DNA of 64,000 nucleotides. Source: CAVSJJ01 sp963771015. Its GTDB lineage: Bacteria > Actinomycetota > Actinomycetes > Actinomycetales > Dermatophilaceae. Below are positions 23,302 through 31,771 of the stretch, piece after piece (within the stretch, counting starts at the first letter, position 1; every line of letters starts with the position of its first letter). The notes beneath the pieces were generated by a model. The model saw only the letters and a list, made by a program, of their open reading frames with translations. It was not told the DNA's origin and did no database searches. The translations under genes and the position numbers were made by a program. The stretch is from NCBI GenBank assembly GCA_963771015.1, contig CAVYRN010000005.1, forward strand, positions 930,001 to 994,000, written 5' to 3'.

Positions 23302-24129
23302 ATGAGCGGTATGCCGTTGCCGGGCCCGTCGTCAGGCGCCCCGGGCCCCAGCGCCCACGGTCCAGGCGCCCCGGGCCCCAGCGCCCACCGTGCAGGCGCC
23401 CAGGGCCCCGGCGCCCACGCGGCCCTGGGAACGTCCGGCGCCGCCGGCCCCGTCCCGCGCGTCCTCGTCGTCGACGACGAGGAGAACATCTCCTACCTCG
23501 TGGGGTCGGCGCTGCGGATGGCCGGCTGTGAGGTCGACACCGCCGCAACGGGTGCCGAGGCCCTCGAACGGGCCGAGGCGGCCCGTCCCGACGCCATCGT
23601 CCTGGACGTCATGCTTCCCGACATCGACGGCTTCGAGGTGCTACGCAAGCTGCGCGGGCGCGGCATCCCCGCCCCGGTGCTGTTCCTCACCGCCCGCTCG
23701 GACACCGCCGACCGGGTCCGCGGGCTCACGTCGGGTGGCGACGACTACATCGTCAAGCCGTTCGCGCTAGAGGAGCTCGTCGCCCGGGTCCAGGTCTCGC
23801 TGCGGCGCCAGGGTGGTGCCGGCGCGGCCCCGGGCCGCTGGCAGGTCCACGACCTCGTCCTCGACGAGGATGCCCACCGGGTGTGGCGGGCCGACACCGA
23901 GGTCCAGCTCACGGCGACCGAGTTCACCCTGCTGCGGTGCCTCATCACCAACGCCGGCCGGGTCGTCAGCCGAGCCCAGATCCTCGACCACGTGTGGCAG
24001 TACGACTTCGCCGGGGAGTCGGCGATCATCGAGTCGTTCGTCTCCACGCTGCGCAAGAAGGTCGACGCCGCCGAGCCCAAGCTCATCCACACGGTCCGCG
24101 GCGTCGGCTACTCGATCCGAGAGCCCTGA
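23302..24129 (+). CDS. OmpR-family response regulator with repetitive N-terminal extension
   Basis: 275 aa. The ATG at 23302 has GGGAG upstream; the TTG nine bases before lies in that site. Residues 1-50 are a low-complexity Gly-Ala-Pro-Ser-His stretch encoded by a 30-bp tandem repeat. The receiver follows (VPRVLVVDDEEN, Asp in IVLDVMLPD, LTAR, KPFALEE), then a winged helix ending VRGVGYSI. Such an N-terminal extension is unusual; it is disordered and likely tolerated. It is followed one base later by its kinase gene. Confidence 0.93.
   Translation: MSGMPLPGPSSGAPGPSAHGPGAPGPSAHRAGAQGPGAHAALGTSGAAGPVPRVLVVDDEENISYLVGSALRMAGCEVDTAATGAEALERAEAARPDAIVLDVMLPDIDGFEVLRKLRGRGIPAPVLFLTARSDTADRVRGLTSGGDDYIVKPFALEELVARVQVSLRRQGGAGAAPGRWQVHDLVLDEDAHRVWRADTEVQLTATEFTLLRCLITNAGRVVSRAQILDHVWQYDFAGESAIIESFVSTLRKKVDAAEPKLIHTVRGVGYSIREP
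23333..23422 (+). repeat. Three 30-bp tandem copies in the response-regulator N-terminus
   Basis: Units start at 23333, 23363 and 23393 and encode variants of GAPGPSAHGP. The first two are almost identical and the third has diverged. The frame is kept. Confidence 0.9.
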
Positions 24130-24130
24130 G

Positions 24131-25492
24131 ATGACCCTGCGCCGACGGATCGTCCTCGCCGTCATCGTCCTCGCCGTGACCGTCGGGCTCGCCGGGACGT
24201 CCGTCCTGCTCGTCCAGCGCCGCTACCTCGTCGGCCAGCTCGACACCGAGATCACCGCCCTGGCCAGAAACCCCCGCGCGCTGCTCGCGCTGTCGACCCG
24301 TCCGAATGTCGGCCAGGTCATCCCCGACGCCCTCGGCGAGGTCTACATCGGCCGGATGGGCGCAGGCGGCCGGCTCACCACGATCCTCGCTCCGGCCGAC
24401 GACCCGGACCTCGTCCCCCGCATCACGCCTGGCGAGTCCCTGCCGACGGCCGTCGGGCGGCTCACGGCCTCCGGCAACGCCACGCGGGTCCGGGTCATCA
24501 CCGCCGCGCTCGGCAACGGCGCCGAGGCGGTCATCGCCATCCCGACGACCCGTGCGGATGCCGCGACCCGGCGCCTGGCGCTCACCCTCGGGCTGGCCGC
24601 CCTCGCCATCGCCCTGGTCATCGGTCTCGTCGTGTGGTGGGTGGTCCGCCTCGGCCTGCGGCCCATCGCGCAGATGACCGAGACCGCCGACGCGATCGCC
24701 GCCGGTGACCTGTCGCGACGGGTCGACCCCGCCCCCGGGGGCACCGAGGCCGCCCGGCTCGGGCACGCCATCAACGCGATGGTCGACACGACCCAGGCGA
24801 CCCAGGCCCGGATGCGCCGCTTCGTCGCCGATGCCTCGCATGAGCTGCGGACACCGCTGACGACCCTGCTGGGGTACTCGTCGATGCACACCCCCGGCGG
24901 CGGGGCCTCGCCCGAGGTCGTCGACGACGCCATGCGCCGGATCAACGCCGAGGCCACCCGGATGACCCGCATCGTCGAGGGGCTGCTGCAGCTGACCGAC
25001 ATCGACGAGCACGGCCTGGCCGCCCGCGAGCCGGTCGACCTCGTCCCACTGCTGCGCGACGCGGTCTCCGACCTGGAGGTGGTCCAACCTCAGCGACCCG
25101 CCTCGCTCGAGGCGCCCGCCTCGCTCGTCGTCCTGGGCGACCGCGACCGGCTGTTCCAGGTGGTCGCCGCGCTGACGACGAACGCGATGCGGCACACCCC
25201 CACCGAGGCGGCGATCGCGGTCCGGGCGATGGCCGTGGGCGGAGTGGTCCACGTCGAGGTGGCGGACGGTGGGCCGGGCATCGCGGCGGACCACCTGCCG
25301 CACCTGTTCGACCGGTTCTACCGCGCCGACCGGGGCCGAGCGCGCAGCCAGGGCGGCAACGGGCTCGGCCTCGCGGTCGTCGCGTCGATCGTCACGGCCC
25401 ATGGGGGCCGCTACGGCGTCAGCTCCACTCCGGGCTCCGGCAGCACGTTCTGGTTCGAGCTGCCGCAGCCCTCGCCCTCGCTGTCCGGGTAG
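24131..25492 (+). CDS. Sensor histidine kinase
   Basis: 453 aa. TM1 (about residues 7-28), an extracytoplasmic sensor of about 120 residues, TM2 (about 155-178, LGLAALAIALVIGLVVWWVV), HAMP, then DASHELRTPLTTLLGYSSMH with the phospho-accepting His, and HATPase motifs NAMRHTP, DGGPGI and GNGLGL. The sensor domain is not recognisable. The start is one base after the response-regulator stop, so they form an operon. MprB/TcrY-like kinases are similar in size and motif set. Confidence 0.94.
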   Translation: MTLRRRIVLAVIVLAVTVGLAGTSVLLVQRRYLVGQLDTEITALARNPRALLALSTRPNVGQVIPDALGEVYIGRMGAGGRLTTILAPADDPDLVPRITPGESLPTAVGRLTASGNATRVRVITAALGNGAEAVIAIPTTRADAATRRLALTLGLAALAIALVIGLVVWWVVRLGLRPIAQMTETADAIAAGDLSRRVDPAPGGTEAARLGHAINAMVDTTQATQARMRRFVADASHELRTPLTTLLGYSSMHTPGGGASPEVVDDAMRRINAEATRMTRIVEGLLQLTDIDEHGLAAREPVDLVPLLRDAVSDLEVVQPQRPASLEAPASLVVLGDRDRLFQVVAALTTNAMRHTPTEAAIAVRAMAVGGVVHVEVADGGPGIAADHLPHLFDRFYRADRGRARSQGGNGLGLAVVASIVTAHGGRYGVSSTPGSGSTFWFELPQPSPSLSG

Positions 25493-25508
25493 GCGGGGTC
25501 CGCCTACC
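25488..25508. terminator. Bidirectional hairpin covering two stop codons
   Basis: Arms GGTAGGCGG / CCGCCTACC with a 3-nt loop include the kinase TAG and the pirin stop, so the hairpin serves both convergent genes. Confidence 0.6.
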
Positions 25509-26481
25509 GGAGGACGTCGTGGCCCGGGTGTGGCTCGCTCGGGATCGTCCCGAGCCGTCCGGCCTGGTAGTCCTCGAACGCGGTGACCAGCTCGGCCCGG
25601 GTGTTCATGACGAACGGCCCGTATGCCGCGACCGGCTCGCGGATCGGCTGACCACCGAGGATGAGGACGTCGAGGCTGGGGCTGCGACTCTCCTGGGACT
25701 CGTTCGCGGCCACGGTGATCGACTCGCCCGACCCGAAGGCGGCGAGCTGGCCCATCCGGACCGGCCGCCGGTCGGGGCCGACCACCCCGGCGCCTGCGAG
25801 GACGTAGACGAGGGCGTTGAAGTCCCGGCGCCACGGCAGCCGGAGCTCGGCGCCCGGCGCGAGGGTGGCGTGAACGAGCGAGATCGGGGTGTGGGTGATC
25901 CCGGGTCCGGGGTGCCCGTCGAGGTCGCCGGCGATGACGCGGACCAGGGCGCCGCCGTCGTGGCTGCTGAGCAGGGAGACCTGGCCACCTCGGATGTCCT
26001 GGTAGCGCGGGTTGGTCATCTTCAGCCGGCTGGGGAGGTTGACCCACAGCTGGATGCCGTGGAAGAGCCCACCCGAGACGACGAGCTCCTCCGGCGGCTT
26101 CTCGATGTGCAGCAGGCCGGAGCCGGCGGTCATCCACTGGGTGTCGCCGTCGGTGATGACGCCACCACCGCCGTGCGAGTCCTGGTGAACGAAGGTGCCG
26201 TCCATGATGTAGGTGACGGTCTCGAAGCCCCGGTGGGGGTGCCACGGGGTGCCCTTGGGCTCACCCGGGGCGTACTCGACCTCGCCCATCTGGTCCATGT
26301 GCACGAACGGGTCCAGCGCGGCGAGATCGACGCCGGCGAAGGCCCGGCGCACCGGGAAGCCCTCTCCCTCCAAGCCCGCGGGGGCGGTCGTCACCGAGAC
26401 GACCGGTCGCTCGGGCGAACCCGGGGCGGGAAGCCCGACCCGGGACAGGGCGAGAACATCGGACACGGTCACCGCTGGCAT
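25504..26481 (-). CDS. Pirin family protein
   Basis: 325 aa, bicupin fold. The N-terminal cupin has metal ligands in WHPHRGFETVTYI and GSGLLHIEKPPEE (His-His-His-Glu as in pirins), followed by the C-terminal pirin domain. Bacterial pirins act as quercetinase-like dioxygenases or modulate pyruvate dehydrogenase and redox metabolism; the substrate is not fixed. Monocistronic with an inverted repeat at 26512-26525 in its promoter region. Confidence 0.93.
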   Translation of the reverse strand: MPAVTVSDVLALSRVGLPAPGSPERPVVSVTTAPAGLEGEGFPVRRAFAGVDLAALDPFVHMDQMGEVEYAPGEPKGTPWHPHRGFETVTYIMDGTFVHQDSHGGGGVITDGDTQWMTAGSGLLHIEKPPEELVVSGGLFHGIQLWVNLPSRLKMTNPRYQDIRGGQVSLLSSHDGGALVRVIAGDLDGHPGPGITHTPISLVHATLAPGAELRLPWRRDFNALVYVLAGAGVVGPDRRPVRMGQLAAFGSGESITVAANESQESRSPSLDVLILGGQPIREPVAAYGPFVMNTRAELVTAFEDYQAGRLGTIPSEPHPGHDVLR

Positions 26482-26511
26482 GGGTGGCTCCTTCGCGGCA
26501 TTCGGTAAGTG

Positions 26512-26525
26512 GTTGATCGCTCAAC
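26512..26525. promoter_or_regulatory. Inverted repeat GTTGA-N4-TCAAC upstream of pirin
   Basis: Perfect 5-bp arms 31 bp upstream of the pirin start. This size fits a MarR or HxlR-type operator. No regulator gene is adjacent. Confidence 0.4.
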
Positions 26526-26619
26526 AACCTCCCCCAGTGTCCCATTCCCGCCTCCCTGCGGGGCGACGCGTCGGGCCGGCACCCGCGGGCGAACCCGTGG
26601 GCGGACCTAGGGTGGGGGC

Positions 26620-28020
26620 GTGCCGCCGACCACCGCCCCGCACCTGCTCGTCGTCGGCGGCGGCGTCACCGGGCTGGCGGCCGCCTGGGAGGCGGTCTCA
26701 CGCGGCGCGGCCGTCACCGTCGTCGAGGCCGGCGTGCGCTGGGGCGGCAAGGTGTGGACCGAGCGGGTCGACGGGCTCGTCATCGACCACGGCCCCGACG
26801 CCTTCATCACCTACAAGCGGGCCGCGCTCGAGCTCGTCGACGAGCTCGGGCTGTCCGAGCGGCTCGTCGAGATGTCCGGCGCCCGCGACGTCCAGCTCCG
26901 CGCCGGTGGGCGGCTGCACCCGATCCCGGCGGGCATGGGGATGGTGCTCCCGACCCGGGTCGGGCCGTTCCTCACCACCCGCACCCTCAGCTGGAGGCAC
27001 AAGCTCAGGGCCGCCCTCGACCTGGCACTCCCCCGCCGGCTCGAAGCCGACGACGTCGCGGTCGGTGCGTTCCTGCGGGCCCGGCTCGGGGACGGCGTCG
27101 TGGACCGGTTCGCCGACCCGATGGTCGGCGGCGTCTACGGCTCCCGGGTCGACGAGCTGAGCCTGGACGCCGCGCTGCCGATGCTCCGTGACAGCGAGGC
27201 CAGGTACCGGAGCATGATCCTCGCCAGCCTCGTCCAGGGCCGCGCCGCCCGCCGGGGCGGCGTCACCCGCGGCGTCGGGTCCCCGTTCCGTAGCCTCGAC
27301 GACGGGCTCGGCGTTCTCGTCGAGGGCCTCGTCGACGCGCTGACGACCGCCGGGGCGGACCTGCGGCTCGGGGCCCGCGTCACCGCCGTGCGCCCCGACG
27401 GAGCCACCACTTTCGCCGACCTCTCGGACGGCACCTCGGCGTCGTATGCCGGGGTCGTCCTCGCGACCGGGTCCGCCCCCGCCGCCGGGCTGTTGGCCCC
27501 GCACGCGCCCGACGCGGCCGCGGCTCTCCACGGCATACCGCTGGCGTCGACGACCGTCCTCAACCTCGCGTATGCCGCATCCGCCTTCACTGCGCCACCC
27601 ACCTTCCAGGGGTGGCTCGAGGCCGACGACGCCCCGGCCAGCGCCGTGACGGTCACCTCGGCCAAGTGGCCCGGTCGGGCCCCCGAGGGCACCGTCCTGC
27701 TCCGGGTTCTCGTGCCGGACAAGGTGGGTCCCACCGCCGCACTCGGCGACGCCGACCTCCTCGCCGCCGTCACGGCATACCTCGGCGAGGTGCTCGGCGT
27801 CCGGGGCGAGCCGGCCCTGTACCGCATCGCCCGGTGGACCGGCGTCATGCCGCAGTACACCGTCGGCCATCTCGTCCGGGTCGCCGCGCTCGAGGCCGGG
27901 CTGGCGGCCTACCCGACGTGGCGGGTCGCCGGGGCGGCGCTGCGCGGCGTCGGACTGCCCGACTGCATCGCCGGTGGCCGGGCCGCCACCCGCACGGTGC
28001 TCGAGGCTGTCGCCGGCTGA
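26620..28020 (+). CDS. hemY: Coproporphyrinogen III / protoporphyrinogen oxidase (HemY/CgoX)
   Basis: 466 aa, GTG start. The FAD motif LLVVGGGVTGLAAAWEAVSRG is followed by GGKVWTERVDGLVIDHGPDAF, the HemY-type second flavin segment, and the conserved C-terminal GVGLPDCIAGGRAATRTVL. It performs the oxidation step of the coproporphyrin-dependent haem pathway used by Gram-positive bacteria, at the inner face of the membrane. No other haem gene is in the window, so it stands alone. It converges on the hydrolase gene with only three bases between the stop codons. Confidence 0.92.
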   Translation: MPPTTAPHLLVVGGGVTGLAAAWEAVSRGAAVTVVEAGVRWGGKVWTERVDGLVIDHGPDAFITYKRAALELVDELGLSERLVEMSGARDVQLRAGGRLHPIPAGMGMVLPTRVGPFLTTRTLSWRHKLRAALDLALPRRLEADDVAVGAFLRARLGDGVVDRFADPMVGGVYGSRVDELSLDAALPMLRDSEARYRSMILASLVQGRAARRGGVTRGVGSPFRSLDDGLGVLVEGLVDALTTAGADLRLGARVTAVRPDGATTFADLSDGTSASYAGVVLATGSAPAAGLLAPHAPDAAAALHGIPLASTTVLNLAYAASAFTAPPTFQGWLEADDAPASAVTVTSAKWPGRAPEGTVLLRVLVPDKVGPTAALGDADLLAAVTAYLGEVLGVRGEPALYRIARWTGVMPQYTVGHLVRVAALEAGLAAYPTWRVAGAALRGVGLPDCIAGGRAATRTVLEAVAG

Positions 28021-28023
28021 GCC

Positions 28024-28896
28024 TCAGGCCGACGCGTGGGCGGTGAGCCAGCCGATGACGTCGGCGGTCACCTCGTCGCGGTTGGTCTCGTTGAAGATCT
28101 CGTGGCGGGCGCCGGGGTAGACGGTGACCGTGACGTCGTCGAGACCGGCGTCGCGGTAGCGCTGGCCCAGCAGCTCGACGAGCTGACCGCCACCAGCGAG
28201 CGGGTCGTCGCTGCCGGAGGCGATGAGCAGCGGCAGGTCCGACCGGATGCCGCCGAGGACGACGGGGTCGGCGAGCCGGGCCGCCCTGCCGAAGAGCATG
28301 GGGACCGTCTCCGGCGGGGTGTCGAACCCGCACCAGGGGTCGGCGACGTACCTGTCGACCTCGGCCTCGTCGCGGGAGAGCCACTCGAACCCGGTCCGGT
28401 GCTCGAACCCGGCGTTGAACGCCTCGAGACCGACCGGGCCCTCGGACTGGGCGAGGCCCGCGGCGAGGACGTCGAGCGCGGTGGAGCCGGTCAGGACGAC
28501 GCCGGCATACCCCTCGGAGTGCTCGGCGATGACCGACTGCGAGGCGAAGGAGCCCATCGAGTGGCCGATGAGGAAGACCGGCAGTCCCGGATGCACGGCG
28601 GCGACCCGCCCGCCGTACTCGACGACATCGGCGATGAGGCCGTCCCAGCCGGCCGGCCCGAAGTCGCCGAGGCTGTCCTGGCCGGTGCGGCCGTGGCCGC
28701 GGTGGTCGGTGGCGTGGACGGCGAAGCCGGCCGCGTTGAGCGCCCCGGCCAGCCGGTCGTAGCGCATCGCGTGCTCCGCGAGCCCGTGGGCGATCTGGAT
28801 GGCTCCTCTCGGGGCGTCGCCCGCATCGGTCCAGGCGTAGGTGGCGATCTCGGTGCCGTCGGCGGAGGAGGTGAACGAGGACAGGGTGGGCTCCAT
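28024..28896 (-). CDS. Alpha/beta hydrolase, monoacylglycerol-lipase-like
   Basis: 290 aa. The nucleophile elbow is IGHSMGSFA (Ser near residue 113), the oxyanion region is IAHGLAEHAMRYDRLAG, the acid is in SGSDDPLAGG and the catalytic His in PGARHEIFNE. Hydrolase_4/MAGL pattern; lysophospholipase or carboxylesterase activity is possible. There is no signal peptide, so it is cytosolic. Its neighbours give no further hint. Confidence 0.88.
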   Translation of the reverse strand: MEPTLSSFTSSADGTEIATYAWTDAGDAPRGAIQIAHGLAEHAMRYDRLAGALNAAGFAVHATDHRGHGRTGQDSLGDFGPAGWDGLIADVVEYGGRVAAVHPGLPVFLIGHSMGSFASQSVIAEHSEGYAGVVLTGSTALDVLAAGLAQSEGPVGLEAFNAGFEHRTGFEWLSRDEAEVDRYVADPWCGFDTPPETVPMLFGRAARLADPVVLGGIRSDLPLLIASGSDDPLAGGGQLVELLGQRYRDAGLDDVTVTVYPGARHEIFNETNRDEVTADVIGWLTAHASA

Positions 28897-28976
28897 GACC
28901 CGATCCTGGCACCTCCGGACCGGCCGGAGGAGACCCGGTGACCGAACACCCAGGGTCGGGGCTGCCGACCCTCCTC

Positions 28977-31691
28977 TCAGCCGGAGTCCCCGAGCGTCAC
29001 CGCCTGGCGCAGGGCCGCGGACAGGTTCGTGTCGAAGGCGGGCTGCCCGTTCCCGTAGATCGCGACGATGTGCCGCAGGATCGGGAAGGACGTGCTCCCG
29101 GCCGCCTGGGTATAGATCGGCTCGACGTAGAGCATCCGTCCGCCGAGCGGGATCGCGAGCAGGTTGCCGAGGACCACCTTGGAGTTGCCCCCCCGCTGCA
29201 GGGTCAGCGCCTCGGAGATCGCGGTGTCGGACTCGATGTCGTTCTGGACCTGGTCGGGCGCCTCGACGGCGTTACCGGTGGGGAACCGCACGAGGGTGAA
29301 CCGTCCGTAGTCCGGTCCGGGCACGGAGTCGACGGAGAGGAATGCCGCAAGGTTGCGGCGGTTGAGGGTGACCATCGACGTCGACAGCGAGAAGCGAGCG
29401 GAGCCGAACCCGTCGGGCGAGAGGGACATGTAGACCGACGGCTGGGCCGGGGCGCTCGTCGCGGGGGTGGCCGTCTGGCCGGAGTTGAGCTGCTTGGTCG
29501 CGGCCACGGTCGGGTCGGTCGGGATCTTCCAGAAGTCGGTCCCGCTGTAGAAGCCGGCGGCCCCGCTCACGTGGTATCGGGTGAGCAACGACCGCTGGAC
29601 GTCGAACAGGTCCTGCGGGTACCGCAGGTGCGACAGCAGCGCCGCCGGGATGTCGGCCTGCGGCTTGACCAGGCCCGGGAATGCGGACTCCCAGGTCTTG
29701 AGCAGCGGGTCGGGTAGGTTGCTCTGGTTCCACTCATAGAGGGTGACCTGGCCGGTGTACGCGTCGACGACGGCCTTGACCGAGTTGCGCAGGTAGTTGA
29801 CGTTCTCGTTCGGCTGACGGACGGTCGAGCCGCTCGTCGTCAACGTCGAGGCGGTCGCCGAGCCCAGGTTCACCAGCTGGGACTCGGGGTAGGTGCTGGA
29901 CGCGGTGTAGCCATCGACGACCCAGTCCACGCGGCCGTCGACGACGGCCGGGTAGACATCGCCGTCCAGGGTCAGCCACGGAGCCACGGCGGCCACCCGG
30001 GCACGTGGGTTGCGGAGCATGACGATCCGGGAGGCACTGTTGACGTCCTGGCTGGTGAGGACGTTGAGGCTGCCCTCCTGGACGGCGAACAGCAGGCGGC
30101 GGTACGCGGAGCCCATGGGCACGCCCCCGTTCCCGTCGTACGTCGTCAGGCTCGCGCTCGTCGACCCGACGACACCGGGATGGTCGAACTCGAGCTGCGT
30201 CGTGCTGCCCTTGGGCTGTCCCACGATGGAGTAGGACGGCAGGCTCGGCCCGTAGTAGACCCGTGGCTGGGTGAGTGGGACCTGCTGCGCCGGTGGCATA
30301 CCCCCGTCGAGGAAGACGGGGACGTCGCTCTTGGGGTTCACCTCGTCGGTCGGGGCGGCGACGACCCCGTAGCCGTGGGTGTAGACGAGGTGCTCGTTGT
30401 CCCACGTGGGTCGGGAGATGCCGCTCATCCGCAGCCCGCGGACGGCGATGACCACGTCCCGCGAGGAGCCACCGAGGGAGTAGCTGTCGACATCGAGGGG
30501 CGACTTGAAGCCGTAGTAGGCCTGGAGCTGCTGCTTGACGTTGAACGTCGGGGAGACCCGGCCGGGATCGAGCAGCCGGATCTGCGCCGTGCGCTCGGCC
30601 TGCTGGGTGAGGGCGGAGCCGTTGAGCACCGTGCTGCCGTAGGAGACGTTCGACACCTGGCCGTCGAGACCGAAGGCGGCGAGCGTGGCCCGCTGGTTGC
30701 GGGCGATGTACGGCAGCTCGACGGTCGAGGCGCTCGGCTGTGCCGTGAGTCGATGGACCAGCACCGGCCAGGCCGAGCCGACGACGAGAGCCGCGGCCAT
30801 GAGGCCGACGACCGGAAGAACGATGTAGCGGGCGCGCCGCAGGTACAGGTTCCCCAGCAGGACGAGGACCGCGAGCAGCGCCAGCGCCATGAGGATGAGC
30901 TTGCCGGGGGCGACGGCGTGGATGTCGGTGTACGACAGGCCGGTGACCACCCCGTCCTGGGCGGTCGAGAGGGCGAGCCGGTCGAGCCACCATCCGCTGG
31001 CGAGCAGGAGGAGATAGGCCGCGACGAGGACCGAGAGCTGCACCTTGACCGGGCGGGTGACCCGCTGGCCGCGGCTGAAGATCCGAAGACCGCTGTAGGC
31101 GTACGCGCCGACGAGGGTGATGACCAGGGCATAGGTGACAATCGACATGAGCAGGGTGACGACGAGCCGATGCAACGGGTAGACGTCGACGTAGTAGGAG
31201 ATGTCGCGATGGAACTGCGGGTCGGTCTGTCCCCACGGTGTGGCGTTCCGCCAGAGCAGCCAGGTCTGCCATGCGCCGGCGGCCCGCCAACCGGTGACGG
31301 CGGCCGGGACCAGCGTCACGAGGCCGAGCAGCACCCAGCGCCACCGGGGCTCCTGCTGCTGGAAGCGCCACAGGAGCTTCTGGGCCTTCTCGTCTGCGCC
31401 GACGCGCGGCCGGAAGCGCCGCACGGCGACGAAGCTCCCTCCGGTGACCAGGCCCGCCACCGCGCCGAAGAGCACAAGGAGGAGGACCTGGGTGCCGAGG
31501 ATCGTGGAGTAGACGCCGCCGAGGTGCAGGGCGCCGAACCAGAGACGGTGGACCTCGATGGCCACGCTCGCCCGGAGGAGACTCCAGATGGCCCACAGGA
31601 TCGCCAGGGTCACCAGCGCCAGAAGGCCCAGACGGCGAAGCCGTCTCAGGAGGTTCTCGATGCGTGCAACGGTGATATCGGTTTGCGACAC
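28977..31691 (-). CDS. UPF0182 family membrane protein
   Basis: 904 aa. Seven membrane helices lie in the first 290 residues (LLALVTLAILWAIWSLL is the first), then a large extracytoplasmic region with family landmarks NVNYLRNSVKAVVDAYTG and RYPQDLFDVQRSLLTRYHV. The GTG at 31691 is chosen since TACGAT, a fair -10 box, lies six bases before it and no ribosome site is present, suggesting a leaderless mRNA. Longer frames reach into the neighbouring protease gene. The function of the family is unknown. Confidence 0.88.
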   Translation of the reverse strand: MSQTDITVARIENLLRRLRRLGLLALVTLAILWAIWSLLRASVAIEVHRLWFGALHLGGVYSTILGTQVLLLVLFGAVAGLVTGGSFVAVRRFRPRVGADEKAQKLLWRFQQQEPRWRWVLLGLVTLVPAAVTGWRAAGAWQTWLLWRNATPWGQTDPQFHRDISYYVDVYPLHRLVVTLLMSIVTYALVITLVGAYAYSGLRIFSRGQRVTRPVKVQLSVLVAAYLLLLASGWWLDRLALSTAQDGVVTGLSYTDIHAVAPGKLILMALALLAVLVLLGNLYLRRARYIVLPVVGLMAAALVVGSAWPVLVHRLTAQPSASTVELPYIARNQRATLAAFGLDGQVSNVSYGSTVLNGSALTQQAERTAQIRLLDPGRVSPTFNVKQQLQAYYGFKSPLDVDSYSLGGSSRDVVIAVRGLRMSGISRPTWDNEHLVYTHGYGVVAAPTDEVNPKSDVPVFLDGGMPPAQQVPLTQPRVYYGPSLPSYSIVGQPKGSTTQLEFDHPGVVGSTSASLTTYDGNGGVPMGSAYRRLLFAVQEGSLNVLTSQDVNSASRIVMLRNPRARVAAVAPWLTLDGDVYPAVVDGRVDWVVDGYTASSTYPESQLVNLGSATASTLTTSGSTVRQPNENVNYLRNSVKAVVDAYTGQVTLYEWNQSNLPDPLLKTWESAFPGLVKPQADIPAALLSHLRYPQDLFDVQRSLLTRYHVSGAAGFYSGTDFWKIPTDPTVAATKQLNSGQTATPATSAPAQPSVYMSLSPDGFGSARFSLSTSMVTLNRRNLAAFLSVDSVPGPDYGRFTLVRFPTGNAVEAPDQVQNDIESDTAISEALTLQRGGNSKVVLGNLLAIPLGGRMLYVEPIYTQAAGSTSFPILRHIVAIYGNGQPAFDTNLSAALRQAVTLGDSG

Positions 31692-31771
31692 GGCCGAATC
31701 GTAGGGAAGGAGTCTGCACACTTGGTGGGAGTCCCCTGGACGGGAGGCGGGCCCCAGGAGCTCGCGCCGAC

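Noticed and set aside
24083..26245. 720-codon minus-strand frame over the kinase gene and part of pirin
   Set aside because: No domain signal; both real genes are well supported.
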